In this document: piece after piece, positions 1 to 9,587 of the stretch
How positions within the stretch are numbered: the first letter of the stretch is position 1
Layout: the number at the start of each line of letters is the position of its first letter
NCBI RefSeq assembly: GCF_032191775.1
Contig: NZ_CP132507.1
Coordinates: 2,691,001 to 2,755,000, forward strand
DNA from: Rhodoferax mekongensis
GTDB taxonomy: Bacteria > Pseudomonadota > Gammaproteobacteria > Burkholderiales > Burkholderiaceae_C
DNA: 64,000 nt
Direction: 5' to 3'
Notes under the pieces: model-generated
What the model saw: the letters and a program-made list of their open reading frames with translations, nothing else
Database searches by the model: none
What the model was told of the DNA's origin: nothing
Position numbers and translations under genes: made by a program

Positions 1-396
1 CAGCGCGTCGGGCAGCAAGTTCACCTCGTCCACATACAGCACGCCGCCATGCGCCCGCGCCACCAGGCCGGGCGAGAGGCGCACCGCGCCGCTTTGCAAG
101 GCGTCTTCAATGCTGAGTGTGCCCACCAGCTGCTCCAGGCTGGCAGCCAGTGGCAGGGTGACAAACGGGGCCTGCGGCAGCAAGGCGGCCAAGGCGCGTG
201 CGGCGGTGGACTTGGCCGTGCCACGCGGCCCGCCAATGAGCACCCCGCCAATGCCGGGGTCTACCGCCACCAGCAGCAGGGCGCGCTGCAAGGCCTGCTG
301 GCCCACCAGCGCAGTGAAGGGGAAAGGCACTGGCTCGGGCGCGCTGGCGGATGCCGGGGTGTGCAATTGAGGATGAACTGCAGGATTGAGGGGCAT
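1..396 (-). CDS. AAA+ chelatase subunit, ChlI/BchI type (partial)
   Basis: N-terminal 132 residues of a magnesium-chelatase-like ATPase; the rest lies beyond the left edge. Seen: after a proline-rich lead, a Walker A loop [10 protein letters not shown] (about residues 54-63) and a Walker B strand [10 protein letters not shown] near residue 120, the arrangement of ChlI/BchI and of the AAA+ domain of ChlD. The ATG lies 2 bases past the cobN stop, so it is the next gene of the cobalamin operon. Inference: with CobN as the large subunit it supplies ATP-driven remodelling for cobalt insertion, the role of CobS/CobT in other bacteria. Whether a ChlD-type integrin domain is fused or separate cannot be seen here. 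Confidence 0.85.
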   Translation of the reverse strand, partial: MPLNPAVHPQLHTPASASAPEPVPFPFTALVGQQALQRALLLVAVDPGIGGVLIGGPRGTAKSTAARALAALLPQAPFVTLPLAASLEQLVGTLSIEDALQSGAVRLSPGLVARAHGGVLYVDEVNLLPDAL

Positions 397-398
397 GG

Positions 399-3300
399 TC
401 AGGATGCTTCCAGTTGGTTGTCGAGCGCCAGCACATGGTCCTGGATGCGTTCGCGGTGGTCGCCGGGCTCGGCCCACAGGCCGCGCTGCATGGCCTCCAA
501 CAGGCGCTCGCCGATGCTGCGCAGGGCGCCGGGGTTGTGTTGTTGTAAAAAGGCGCGGGTGTCGTCGTCATGCACATAGGCGTCGGCCACCAATGCGTAC
601 TGGTGGTCGGCCACCACGCCGGTGGTGGCGTCAAAGGCAAACAAAAAGTCCACAGTGGCGGCCATTTCAAACGCGCCCTTGTAGCCGTGGCGCTTGATGC
701 CGTTGATCCACTTGGGGTTGACGGCGCGTGAGCGCACCACGCGGGCGACTTCTTCGCCCAAGCTGCGGATGTGCGGTGCGCCGGGCACGCTGAAGTCGCC
801 GTGGTACAGCGCGGCCGTCTTGCCGCTCAGGTGCTCCACCGCGGCGGCCATGCCGCCCATGAACTGGTAGTAGTCGCCGGAGTCGAGGATGTCGTGCTCG
901 CGGTTGTCCTGGTTGTGCAGCACCGCTTCCAGGCCGGCCATGCGCTGGGCAAAGGCTTCGGTGGCGGCAGCACCGTCGCTGCTCTGGCCATAAGCGAAGG
1001 CACCGGCGCGAAGGTAAGCCTCGGCCAGCTCGGAACGCTCCGTCCAGTTGCCACTGGCAATGGAAGCCTGCAAGCCCGCGCCATAGCCACCGGGCCGGGG
1101 GCCGAACACGCGCCAGGTGGAGGCGCGCTCGGCGTCTGCATCGCTGTGGCCGGCGGCCTGGGCCTGCGCAGCCTCGGCCTGCACCCGCATGCGGATGGGG
1201 TTGACGTCGTCCGCCTCGTCCTCAGGCGAGATGGCAGCCACGGCGCGCACGGCGGTGTCGAACAAATCGATCACGTTGGGGAAGGCATCACGAAAGAAGC
1301 CGGACACGCGCAGCGTCACATCCACGCGCGGGCGGCCCAGCACGGTCATGGGCATGACTTCGATGTCGGTAACGCGGTTGCTACCCGCTGCCCACTTGGG
1401 CCGCACGCCCAAGAGCGAGAAGGCCTGGGCCACGTCTTCGCCGCCGGTGCGCATGGTGCTGGTGCCCCAGACCGACAGGCCCATGGCCGTGGGGTACGCG
1501 CCATGGTCTTGCAGGTGGCGCTCGACCACGCGGTCTGCGCCCTTGGCGCCCATGGCGTAGGCGGTTTGGGTGGGGATAGCGCGGGTGTCCACCGAATAAA
1601 AGTTGCGCCCGGTGGGCAGCACATCAGGCCGGCCACGCGAGGGGGCGCCACTGGGGCCCGGCGGGATGAAGCGGCCATCCAGCCCGCGCAGCAGCTGGGT
1701 TATCTCATTGGGGCCACAGGCGTCCAGCCGCGGGGCCAGCACCGTTTGCAGGCGCTGCAGCACCTGGGTGGTGTGGGGCCAAGATTCGGGAGCATCCACG
1801 GGGCCATCGGGCAGCGCACTGCCCGGCTCTGCCATGTCTTGCACCACGCGGGTGGCCAGCAGCTCCAAGCGCTCGCGGGTGTGGCCGGCATGGCGCCAGG
1901 GGTCAACGCTCAGGGCTTGCAGCACTTCGGGGCGTGGGCCGGTCCAGGGTGAGGCCCAGTCGGGGCTGAGGGCGTCGAAGTCCGTCAGACCCAAGTCTTG
2001 CGCCAAGGCTACCGTTAGGCTGGCTTGGGCGGCACCTGAGCCGCCGGGGTAGCGGGCCAGCGCCACCAGCGTGTCTACCCGCTGACGGCCGGTGGGCGAC
2101 TGGCCGAAGGTGTGCAGGCCATCGCGGATTTGCGATTCTTTGATTTCGCACAGGTAGGCGTCCAGACGGCGCAGCAGCGCTTCGCGCTCAGCATCATCTG
2201 CAGGCTTGGTAAAGCCCAGCTCGGTGTGCAAGCCATCGGCCAGCACCTGCTCCAGGATGCTGTTGCGCAGCAGCTTGGCGCGGCGCGGGTCGAGGGACAG
2301 GGCTTCGTAATACTCGTCCATGCGGCCTTCGAGCTGTTGCAGCGGCCCATAGGTCTCGGCCCGGGTCATGGCGGGCATGAGGTGGTCGATGATGACGGCC
2401 TGGGTGCGGCGCTTGGCTTGCGCGCCCTCTCCGGGGTCGTTGACGATGAAGGGGTACAGGTGCGGCAGCGGGCCCAGGATGGCGTCGGGCCAACAGGCCG
2501 CGCCCAGCGCCACGCTTTTGCCGGGCAGCCACTCCAGGTTGCCGTGCTTGCCCACGTGCACCACCGCGTCCACCGCGTAGGCGCGGCGCAGCCAGAAGTA
2601 AAAGGCCAGGTAGTTGTGCGTGGGCACCAGATCAGCGTCGTGGTAGGTGGCGACCAGGTCCAGATCGCGCCCACGGGCGGGCTGGTTGCCCACAAACACG
2701 TTGCCATAGCGTTGGCCCGAAATCATGAAGCGGCCATGGCGCACCAGCGGGTCCTGCTCCGGCAGGCCCCATAGCGCGTTGATGGCGGCTTGGCTCTCGG
2801 CGGGCAGCGCGTGGAAGTCTTGCAGGTAGTCGGCCATGGCCAGGCTCTGCCCCACAGGGCGGGCGTCGTTGGCGTCCAGGTTGTTGGTGATGCCGCGGGT
2901 CAGGTCGGCCATCAGGGCGTCGCTGTCAGCCGGCACTTCGCCGGTGACGTAGCCTGCGGCCTGCAAGGCTTGCAGGATGACCACCGTGGACGCGGGCGTG
3001 TCCAGCCCGACGCCATTGGCCAAGCGCGAGTCGTCGTTGGGATAGTTGGCCAGCACCAGCGCCACGCGCTTTTCACTACTCTTTTTATAGCGCAGCGCGC
3101 ACCATCTGCTGGCGAGAGCGGCCACATAGGCCATACGCTCGGGCTCGGGCTGGTAGCGCACTACATCAATCTCGGCGCGCTCACAGCGCCAGGCCAGGCC
3201 CTTGAAGCTGATGGGTCGGGTGCCGATGCGGCCATCCACCTCGGGCAGCACAATTTGCATGGCCAGGTCGCGCGGGGTGAGGCCGTGCGGGTCGTCTTGC

Positions 3301-4217
3301 CACTGTTCTTGCGAACAACCGGCGGTGATGAGCTGCAGCACCGGCGCATCGCCCGCGAGCAGCATGGGCCGCACCTCGGCGCCACCCTCTCCTTCCGCGT
3401 CCTTGCCGTCGATGGAGCCCACGGCAAAGCTGGTGGCGTTGAGCACCACGTCCACCCGGTGCTCTGCGGCCATGGTTTGCAGCAGCGCCATGCTCTCGGG
3501 GTTTTTGAGCGAGTCCAGCGCCAGCGCCAGGGTGTTGAGCCCCTCCCCTGCCAGCGCGGCCAGCATGGCATCAAACGCGGCGGTGTTGCCGGCTTGCAAA
3601 TGGGCTTTGTAAAACACCAGCAGGGCTGTGGGCGCGCCGTCGCGCCACGGGGCCACTTGGCTCAAGGGCTCGTAGCGCACCGCGCCGGGCAGCACCTGCG
3701 CTGGTGCAGGCCGTTCGCCCCGGCCAAAGGCGGCATGGGCGATCAGCTGGTAAAAGTTCTCGGCATTGGCGCGCCCGCCTTCGCGCAGGCAGCGCCAGAG
3801 GTGGGTGCAGTCGTCTTTGGCCGCAGTGCTGCGCAGCAAAAGCTGCGCGTCTTCCACGCACTCGCCCGACACCATGGCCAGCCACTGGCCACGCGCGGCG
3901 GCGGATTCGCATACCTGGTCGACGATGTAGGCCCAGTCGCTGGGGGCGCCCAGGTGTTCGATGACGATGGCCTTGGCATGGCGCAGCACATCGTCCATGT
4001 ACAGGTCGGTGGACGCAGGCTGGCGCAGCCACATCAGGTTGGCCAAGCGCACCGTCGGGAAATCGGCGGGCAGATTGCTGGCCACCTCGGCCAGGAGCGA
4101 CAAGGTGGTGTCCGCGACGGTGAGCACCACGATGTCTCCGGGCGTTTGCTCCACGCGCACGATGCCATTGCCATCGTCTTCGACATGGCCGCCGGGGCGG
4201 GTGGAAAGCAAATGCAT
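399..4217 (-). CDS. cobN: Cobaltochelatase large subunit CobN
   Basis: A 1272-residue protein of the CobN/BchH/ChlH family, the large subunit that holds hydrogenobyrinate a,c-diamide during ATP-dependent cobalt insertion in the aerobic cobalamin route. Family-like stretches include [24 protein letters not shown] and [12 protein letters not shown]; the length matches CobN. It follows the CobW-type gene by 26 bases and precedes the ChlI-type ATPase by 2, consistent with a cobalt-insertion module. BchH of bacteriochlorophyll synthesis is a paralogue, but the cobB/cobU/cobO context and the upstream cobalamin riboswitch favour cobalt. Confidence 0.95.
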   Translation of the reverse strand: MHLLSTRPGGHVEDDGNGIVRVEQTPGDIVVLTVADTTLSLLAEVASNLPADFPTVRLANLMWLRQPASTDLYMDDVLRHAKAIVIEHLGAPSDWAYIVDQVCESAAARGQWLAMVSGECVEDAQLLLRSTAAKDDCTHLWRCLREGGRANAENFYQLIAHAAFGRGERPAPAQVLPGAVRYEPLSQVAPWRDGAPTALLVFYKAHLQAGNTAAFDAMLAALAGEGLNTLALALDSLKNPESMALLQTMAAEHRVDVVLNATSFAVGSIDGKDAEGEGGAEVRPMLLAGDAPVLQLITAGCSQEQWQDDPHGLTPRDLAMQIVLPEVDGRIGTRPISFKGLAWRCERAEIDVVRYQPEPERMAYVAALASRWCALRYKKSSEKRVALVLANYPNDDSRLANGVGLDTPASTVVILQALQAAGYVTGEVPADSDALMADLTRGITNNLDANDARPVGQSLAMADYLQDFHALPAESQAAINALWGLPEQDPLVRHGRFMISGQRYGNVFVGNQPARGRDLDLVATYHDADLVPTHNYLAFYFWLRRAYAVDAVVHVGKHGNLEWLPGKSVALGAACWPDAILGPLPHLYPFIVNDPGEGAQAKRRTQAVIIDHLMPAMTRAETYGPLQQLEGRMDEYYEALSLDPRRAKLLRNSILEQVLADGLHTELGFTKPADDAEREALLRRLDAYLCEIKESQIRDGLHTFGQSPTGRQRVDTLVALARYPGGSGAAQASLTVALAQDLGLTDFDALSPDWASPWTGPRPEVLQALSVDPWRHAGHTRERLELLATRVVQDMAEPGSALPDGPVDAPESWPHTTQVLQRLQTVLAPRLDACGPNEITQLLRGLDGRFIPPGPSGAPSRGRPDVLPTGRNFYSVDTRAIPTQTAYAMGAKGADRVVERHLQDHGAYPTAMGLSVWGTSTMRTGGEDVAQAFSLLGVRPKWAAGSNRVTDIEVMPMTVLGRPRVDVTLRVSGFFRDAFPNVIDLFDTAVRAVAAISPEDEADDVNPIRMRVQAEAAQAQAAGHSDADAERASTWRVFGPRPGGYGAGLQASIASGNWTERSELAEAYLRAGAFAYGQSSDGAAATEAFAQRMAGLEAVLHNQDNREHDILDSGDYYQFMGGMAAAVEHLSGKTAALYHGDFSVPGAPHIRSLGEEVARVVRSRAVNPKWINGIKRHGYKGAFEMAATVDFLFAFDATTGVVADHQYALVADAYVHDDDTRAFLQQHNPGALRSIGERLLEAMQRGLWAEPGDHRERIQDHVLALDNQLEAS

Positions 4218-4243
4218 GGTGAACTGCCTTGAATGCGCTGCTG

Positions 4244-5290
4244 TTATGCCAACGCAGCTTGCAGCTCAGCCTGCAGCGTGGCCGAGTCCAGGTGGTCGCC
4301 AATGAACACCAAACGTGTTGCACGGGTTTCATCAGCACGCCAGGCGCGGTCAAAGTAGCTGTCAAAACGCTGGCCCACGCCCTGCACCACCAGACGCATG
4401 GCCGCACCGGGCAGGGTCACAAAGCCTTTGACGCGGTAAATCTCGTGGCGCTGCACCAGCGCGGCGAGTGCCGGGATGAGCTTGGCGCGGTCGGCGACTT
4501 GCAGGGTGAGGGACAGGGAGTCGAACTCGTCGTGGTCGTGGTCTTCTTCCTCGTCGTGGTGGGTTTTGCGGGAGTCGATCACGTCTTCCACCGCGCGCTC
4601 CAGGCCCAGCAGCACGTCCATGGGCACCTCGCCGTGCGAGGCGCGCACCAGCTTCACGCCAGCGGGAGCTTCGGCGCGGATGGTGGCCTCGACCGATTCG
4701 AGGGCCGCAGCATCCATGCCCTCCACCTTGTGCACGATGACCAGGTCGGCCGTGGCCAGCTGGTCCTCAAACAGCTCGGCCAGCGGGGATTCGTGGTCCA
4801 GGTTGTCGTCGGCTCGGCGCAAAGCGTCCACGGCCACCGGGTCTTCGGCAAAGGTTCCGGCAGCGACTGCAGGCGCGTCCACCACGGTGATGACCGAGTC
4901 CACGGTAAAGGCGTTGCGCAGCGCGGGCCACTGGAAAGCTTGCACCAGTGGCTTGGGCAGGGCCAGGCCGGAGGTTTCGATGACAAGGTAGTCGATCTGG
5001 TCGCGGCGGGCGGCCAGTTGCTCCATCACCGGGGCGAACTCTTCTTGCACGGTGCAGCACAGGCAACCGTTGGCCAGCTCGAACAGCTGGCCGTTTTCTT
5101 CACCGTTTTCATCGCAGCCAATGCCGCAGCCGCGCAGCAGCTCGCCATCAATGCCCAGTTCGCCGAACTCGTTGACGATGACGGCAATGCGCCTGCCCTG
5201 CGCGTTGGTGAGCAACTTGCGCAAGAGCGTGGTTTTGCCGCTGCCAAGAAAGCCGGTGACGATGGTGGCGGGAATTTTGCGGGTTTGCAT
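4244..5290 (-). CDS. cobW: CobW-type metal chaperone GTPase
   Basis: A COG0523 G3E-family GTPase of about 348 residues. Seen: Walker A GFLGSGKTTLL near the N-terminus, the metal-binding GCLCC motif in NGCLCCTVQ, a LVIETSGLA switch region, an acidic histidine-rich stretch HHDEEEDHDHDEFD between the GTPase and C-terminal domains, and a CobW C-terminal domain. Such proteins deliver a metal to a client; beside cobN the likely metal is cobalt. I chose the ATG at 5290 because the protein then opens with MQTRKIPATIVTGFL, as usual in the family. A TTG 24 bases upstream is a possible alternative with no better ribosome site. Confidence 0.93.
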   Translation of the reverse strand: MQTRKIPATIVTGFLGSGKTTLLRKLLTNAQGRRIAVIVNEFGELGIDGELLRGCGIGCDENGEENGQLFELANGCLCCTVQEEFAPVMEQLAARRDQIDYLVIETSGLALPKPLVQAFQWPALRNAFTVDSVITVVDAPAVAAGTFAEDPVAVDALRRADDNLDHESPLAELFEDQLATADLVIVHKVEGMDAAALESVEATIRAEAPAGVKLVRASHGEVPMDVLLGLERAVEDVIDSRKTHHDEEEDHDHDEFDSLSLTLQVADRAKLIPALAALVQRHEIYRVKGFVTLPGAAMRLVVQGVGQRFDSYFDRAWRADETRATRLVFIGDHLDSATLQAELQAALA

Positions 5291-5335
5291 GGGGAGAAAT
5301 CTTTCAGTCAACAAAAAGGAAGTGGATGCCGGGGG

Positions 5336-6391
5336 CTAGGCCGCATCAGGCTGGTTCAACAGGGTGTACATGACAAACAGGGCGCCCACACTGGCGGTGA
5401 TGATGCCCACGGGCAGCTCCTGAGGCGCAAGGACTGTGCGGCTCACCACATCGCTGAGCAGCAAGAGCAGCGCCCCCATGAGCACCGAGAGCACCAGCAT
5501 GCCCCGGTGCAAGGCGCCCGCCGCAGCGCGCGCCAGGTGCGGCACCATGAGGCCCACAAAGCCAATGACACCGGAGACGGCGACAAAGCAGGCGGTGGCA
5601 AACGCACACACCACGAACAGCTGCACCCGCAAGCGCTGGGGGTCTATGCCAAGGCTGTGGGCGGTGTTTTCACCGGCCAGCATGGCGTCCAGAGCACCCC
5701 ATTGGCGCCAGCAAAACGCAGCCAGCACGACCAGGCCCGCCAGCGGAACCCAGAGGCTGTCCCAGCGCGCGGAGCCCAGACCGCCCATGGTCCAGAACAA
5801 CACCGACTGCGCGGCCCGCTGGTCACCCAGAAAGGTGAAGTAATAGGTGATGGCCGTGAACAAAAAGGACACGGACAGCCCCGCCAAAATCATGCGTTCG
5901 GGGGAATGGCTGCGAAAGCGACGCAACAAAAGCAAGACCACCAGCACCGAGGCCATGCCACCCACAAAGGCCGCGAGTGGCAGCGTCCATTGGCCCAACA
6001 CCTCGCCCGTAAAAGTGATCACCCCCACCGCACCCGCCGCCGAACCGGAGGACAAGCCGAACAGGTAGGGGTCAGAGAGGTCGTTGCGGGTGGCCGTTTG
6101 CAGCAGCGCACCCACTACCGCCAGGCCGCCGCCCACCATCATGGCCAGCAGCATGCGTGGCAGGCGCAGGTCCACCACGATGCGATCGACCATGCGGTAG
6201 CGGCTGTCGTCGGCACCCGTCAGCCACAAGCCCAGGCCGTGGCCCACATCGCTCCAGGAGACAGGGGTAGCACCGGACACCACCGACACCATGCCCACCA
6301 CGCCCATGAGGACCAGCAGCAAGGCCGCCCACACGGGGACAGACCCGCCACGCAAGCGGCGAAATGTGGAGGCAGGCAGTGCGAGGGACAT
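5336..6391 (-). CDS. btuC: FecCD/BtuC-type ABC permease
   Basis: Integral membrane permease of the iron-siderophore/cobalamin importer family, about 351 residues with roughly ten hydrophobic helices. Family marks are LPRMLLAMMVGGGLAVVGA near the N-terminus, the SGSAAGA loop and a C-terminal GFVGLMVPHLAR segment. It lies directly after the substrate-binding protein and near the ATPase, so the three form one importer. The cobalamin operon and riboswitch indicate a corrinoid substrate, although the sequence alone cannot exclude a ferric chelate. ATG 6391 is preferred over a TTG two codons upstream. Confidence 0.88.
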   Translation of the reverse strand: MSLALPASTFRRLRGGSVPVWAALLLVLMGVVGMVSVVSGATPVSWSDVGHGLGLWLTGADDSRYRMVDRIVVDLRLPRMLLAMMVGGGLAVVGALLQTATRNDLSDPYLFGLSSGSAAGAVGVITFTGEVLGQWTLPLAAFVGGMASVLVVLLLLRRFRSHSPERMILAGLSVSFLFTAITYYFTFLGDQRAAQSVLFWTMGGLGSARWDSLWVPLAGLVVLAAFCWRQWGALDAMLAGENTAHSLGIDPQRLRVQLFVVCAFATACFVAVSGVIGFVGLMVPHLARAAAGALHRGMLVLSVLMGALLLLLSDVVSRTVLAPQELPVGIITASVGALFVMYTLLNQPDAA

Positions 6392-6393
6392 GG

Positions 6394-7407
6394 TCAACGC
6401 GCTGCGGCCCTGGCCATTTTTTCAATGGCTGCAATGTTGGCGGGGCCGGGGGTCAGCTCTTCGTACCGGAGGGCCACGAAGCGTTTGTTCCTGACCGCGT
6501 CGGTGTGCTGCATGAGGGGGTGCTTTTGCAGGAACTGCAGGAGCTTGTCGGCTCCGCCATCGTTTTGGTAATCCAGCAGCACCAGAAACTCGGGGTTGCG
6601 CGCGGCCACGGCCTCCCACGCCACCGTGCCCCAGCTGGTTTCCACATCATCCATGATGTTGCGGCCGCCCACGGCTTCCATCATGGCGGTGGGGATGGCG
6701 TATTTGCCGGCCGTGAAAGGCTTGTCTTCGCCTGAATCAAACAGGAACATGCGCAAGGGCTCTTTGCCCGGGACTTTGGGCAGGATGGCCAGGCGCTGCT
6801 TCCAGGCGCTCACCTGGGCTTTGGCCGCGGACTCTTTGCCAAAGATGGTGCCCAGTTTGATGAAGTCGGTGTAGAGCAGGTCCATGCTGGCGCGGGGCCG
6901 GTTCTTGTCCACATGGATGCAGCTCTCGCTCAGCACCAGGGTAGGGATTTTGTATTTTTGCAGGGTGGCGGGCGTCACATCGCCCCCCACCTTCATGCCG
7001 TAGTTCCAGCCGGCAAAGAAGAAGTCGGGGTGGGCCGCCAGGATGTTTTCCAGGGTGGGCTGCTTGGGCGCAATCTCCTTGATGTTGCCCAAGGCGGCGC
7101 GAAACTCCGGGCTCATTTTGTACCAGCCCGTGATGCCGCTCACCGCGACCATGCTTTTCTGCAGGCCCAGTGCCAGCGCCATGTCGGTCATGTTGATGTC
7201 ATGCACCAGCGCGGCCTTGGGCGGGGCAGCAAAGGTCAGCTTCTCACCGCAGCTGTCCACGGTCACCGGAAAGGTCTGCGCAGCCAGCAGGCCAGACCAC
7301 AAGGCGGCGGCCGCCATTACGCATGACCGCGACGGGCGACGGCCAGCGCGCAAAGCAATGTTCTTCAAGGTATTTTTCATGAGGGCGGGGATTGTCAGGT
7401 TCATCAT
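6394..7407 (-). CDS. Periplasmic corrinoid/iron-chelate binding protein
   Basis: Periplasmic binding protein of the FepB/BtuF class, up to 337 residues. A basic N-region followed by the hydrophobic stretch AAAALWSGLLAAQ forms a signal peptide. The mature part has the two-lobed Fe3+/B12-binding signatures, including AAHPDFFFAGW and NPEFLVLLDYQ. It is encoded between its ATPase (7412) and permease (6391). Two starts are possible, ATG 7407 and ATG 7380; the latter gives a more compact signal peptide (MKNTLKN). Ligand assignment to cobalamin or cobinamide rests on context. Confidence 0.85.
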   Translation of the reverse strand: MMNLTIPALMKNTLKNIALRAGRRPSRSCVMAAAALWSGLLAAQTFPVTVDSCGEKLTFAAPPKAALVHDINMTDMALALGLQKSMVAVSGITGWYKMSPEFRAALGNIKEIAPKQPTLENILAAHPDFFFAGWNYGMKVGGDVTPATLQKYKIPTLVLSESCIHVDKNRPRASMDLLYTDFIKLGTIFGKESAAKAQVSAWKQRLAILPKVPGKEPLRMFLFDSGEDKPFTAGKYAIPTAMMEAVGGRNIMDDVETSWGTVAWEAVAARNPEFLVLLDYQNDGGADKLLQFLQKHPLMQHTDAVRNKRFVALRYEELTPGPANIAAIEKMARAAAR

Positions 7408-7411
7408 TCAT

Positions 7412-8272
7412 TCAACCGGAAACGGGCGAAGACAGGCCCGGGGGACTTGCGGGTACGCGCCCTTCCGGTTTTCCGGACTGGGGGGATTCAAACACGGCGA
7501 TCTCGTGCTCGCGGTGCGGCAGGGGCAGATAAAAAACGTCCATCTCAAAATGGCCGCGCACCAGCTCCTGGGTGAGCACTTCCGAGGGTACGCCCTGTGC
7601 CACCACCCGCCCCGCTCCGATGACCACCACCTGGTGGGCAAAGCGCTGGACCAGGCTGAGTTCATGCAGTGCTGCTACCACGGTGACGCCCAGTTCGGTC
7701 AGAAGGTCCAGCATGTCGGCCCGGGTGCGCAAGTCAAGATGGTTGGTGGGTTCGTCAAGCAGCAGGATGCGGGGCTCCTGGGCCAAGGCACGTGCAATCG
7801 CAGCCCGCTGCTGTTCGCCCCCCGACAGGGTGCGCATCTGCCGGTCTTGCGACGCGTGCAGGCGACACCGCTGCAAGGCGCTTTGCACCACCGCAGCGCC
7901 CTGCTCCCGGTGCATGTCTCCATGGGGCGTGCGGCCCAGGGCAACGTAGTCGCGGACACGCAACTGACCGTGCACCTGCTCATGCTGGTGCACCACAGCC
8001 AGTTGCCGGGCCCGCTGCGGGCCACTCAGACTGGCCAGGTTGTGCCCGCCCAGCAGGACTCGCCCGCCATGGGGCGCCAGGCGGCCCGCCATGACCTGCA
8101 GCAAGGTGGTTTTGCCAGACCCGTTGGGGCCGACCACTGCGACATGGGCACCAAAAGGCACGTGCAAATGCACCTCGCTGAGCACCGGCGCACCCGCGCG
8201 CCGCAGGGAAACACCCTGCAGCACCAGGTCGAACGGCGCGGGCGCCGGGTTGGGGCTCATCACATCGTGCAT
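7412..8272 (-). CDS. btuD: FecE/BtuD-type ABC ATPase
   Basis: ATP-binding subunit of the corrinoid importer, about 286 residues. Seen: Walker A GPNGSGKTTLL, signature LSGGEQQRAAIARAL, Walker B RILLLDEPTNHLD and the switch histidine in AALHELSL. The last 30 or so residues are a proline/glycine-rich tail that is not part of the ABC fold. Start may be ATG 8272 or ATG 8260. It sits between cobO and the binding protein in the riboswitch-controlled operon. Confidence 0.9.
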   Translation of the reverse strand: MHDVMSPNPAPAPFDLVLQGVSLRRAGAPVLSEVHLHVPFGAHVAVVGPNGSGKTTLLQVMAGRLAPHGGRVLLGGHNLASLSGPQRARQLAVVHQHEQVHGQLRVRDYVALGRTPHGDMHREQGAAVVQSALQRCRLHASQDRQMRTLSGGEQQRAAIARALAQEPRILLLDEPTNHLDLRTRADMLDLLTELGVTVVAALHELSLVQRFAHQVVVIGAGRVVAQGVPSEVLTQELVRGHFEMDVFYLPLPHREHEIAVFESPQSGKPEGRVPASPPGLSSPVSG

Positions 8273-8288
8273 GGGGGCCTTGGCGCCT

Positions 8289-8858
8289 TCAGTCTTCTAT
8301 GCCGCGCTGGGCGGGCACACCGGCTTTGAAGTGGTGCTTGATGAGCGTCATCTCGGTGACGGTGTCGGCCAGCTCGATCAGTTCCGCCGGGGCGTTGCGG
8401 CCGGTGAGCACCACATGCACGTGGGGCGGACGATTGCGCAGGCAGTCGAGGATGCTTTCCAGCGGAATCCAGCCGTAGCGCAGGGGGTACATGATTTCGT
8501 CCAGCACGACCATGAAATGTTCGCCCGCCATCACGGTGGCTTTGGCTTGCTCCCAGCCGGCCTGGGCCAACTCAGCGGAGTGGTCCAGGTCTTTGCTCTT
8601 CCAGGTGAAGCCGTCGCCCAAGCCCACGATGGGGATGCCCAGTTGCTCGAACAGCCGGTGCTCGCCAAAGCGGGCGGTAGGCACTTTCATGAACTGGTAG
8701 ACCTTGACCGCCTTGCCCCGGCCATGGGCGCGCAAGGCCAGCCCGAAGGCGGCTGTGCTCTTGCCTTTGCCGGTGCCGGTGTGCACCAGAATCAATCCAC
8801 GCCGCTCGCCCTGGGGGCGCGGGGTGTCACGGTCTACGGGTGGGGCTATCAGTTCCAC
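8289..8858 (-). CDS. cobO: Cob(I)yrinic acid a,c-diamide adenosyltransferase
   Basis: CobA/CobO/BtuR-type ATP:corrinoid adenosyltransferase of 189 residues, which transfers the 5'-deoxyadenosyl group of ATP to Co(I) corrinoids. Seen: P-loop HTGTGKGKSTAAFGLALRAHG at residues 26-46, the VYQFMK strand, a VVLDEIMYPLRYGW motif and VVLTGRNAP near the C-terminus, all typical of the family. Length matches. It acts on imported or newly made corrinoid before the CobU step. Confidence 0.96.
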   Translation of the reverse strand: MELIAPPVDRDTPRPQGERRGLILVHTGTGKGKSTAAFGLALRAHGRGKAVKVYQFMKVPTARFGEHRLFEQLGIPIVGLGDGFTWKSKDLDHSAELAQAGWEQAKATVMAGEHFMVVLDEIMYPLRYGWIPLESILDCLRNRPPHVHVVLTGRNAPAELIELADTVTEMTLIKHHFKAGVPAQRGIED

Positions 8859-8886
8859 AGTGAAGTTCCTTCAATTCAACCAACGC

Positions 8887-9564
8887 TCAGGCGGCGGAAT
8901 ACACGCGCTGGTTGACCAGCGGGTTGCCTTGCAGGCGGCGCAGAGCCTTGGCGGCAGCCAGTACGCCCACATCGACCATGGGCTCCAACAGCACCACTGT
9001 CATGTAGGCGGCGCCGAAGGTGGCGATCTGGCTCAGGTTTTCCATGCCCACGCCACGGCCGTAGATCGCCCAGAAGGCCACCCATGCCACGATGCCGCCT
9101 TGGTACGCGGCAGACAACTTGAAGGCTTGGCGGTAGCTCAGGTCCACATAGGCCACGTTGGCCGGCACGATGCGGCGGGCCAAAGCGGATGTGGCAAACA
9201 AGGGTACCAGCAGTGTGGTGACGTTCATGCCGTACTGGGGCAAGTCTTGTTGCGCGAAGAACAGGCTCTGGATCAGCAAGCCGCCCATCAGGCCGATGAC
9301 CGCAGGCGCCACGCCGAAGATCAGCATAAGGGTGGTACCCAGGATCAGGTGCACCTCGGACACCCCTACCGGATGGTGCGGGAACACTTCAAAGAAGCAG
9401 AACACCAAACCCACGCACAGCAGGGCGCGCGCGATCAGGGCCAAAGGACCGTCTTTCTTGACTGCATGGACCGCCAGCTTGGTTGCGTACAGGGCTGCCG
9501 TAGTGGCGGTGGCGTAGCTCAGCAGAATTTTGGTCGAGTCGACGAGACCGGGTTCAATATGCAT
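8887..9564 (-). CDS. CbiM-like cobalt transport permease (stand-alone)
   Basis: Membrane protein of 225 residues in the CbiM family of energy-coupling-factor cobalt transporters. The family's N-terminal metal-site pattern is present as MHIEPG, starting exactly at residue 1. HHPVGVSEVHLILGTT and PAVIGLMGGLLIQSLFFAQ match its conserved core. Five to six hydrophobic helices are visible. The start has a strong ribosome site AAGGAGAGAAGC. No CbiN, CbiQ or CbiO gene is adjacent, so it either works alone or with components elsewhere. It is embedded between cobU and cobO under the cobalamin riboswitch, so cobalt uptake is the best inference. Confidence 0.85.
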   Translation of the reverse strand: MHIEPGLVDSTKILLSYATATTAALYATKLAVHAVKKDGPLALIARALLCVGLVFCFFEVFPHHPVGVSEVHLILGTTLMLIFGVAPAVIGLMGGLLIQSLFFAQQDLPQYGMNVTTLLVPLFATSALARRIVPANVAYVDLSYRQAFKLSAAYQGGIVAWVAFWAIYGRGVGMENLSQIATFGAAYMTVVLLEPMVDVGVLAAAKALRRLQGNPLVNQRVYSAA

Positions 9565-9587
9565 GCTTCTCTCCTTGGTTAAAAAAT

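Noticed and set aside
771-1952. Long + strand reading frame of 393 codons opposite cobN
   Set aside because: Composition is Gly/His/Arg/Ala-rich, with no recognisable motif and no ribosome site; it is the antisense shadow of a high-GC gene. The same holds for the long + strand frame at 4229-6571 and the frame at 61308-63998.
3060-3110. Possible tenth dispersed-repeat copy inside cobN (GCTATAAAAAGAGTAGTG on the minus strand)
   Set aside because: Only the first block resembles the family; the CGCGCA and GGGCGC blocks cannot be placed in order with confidence.
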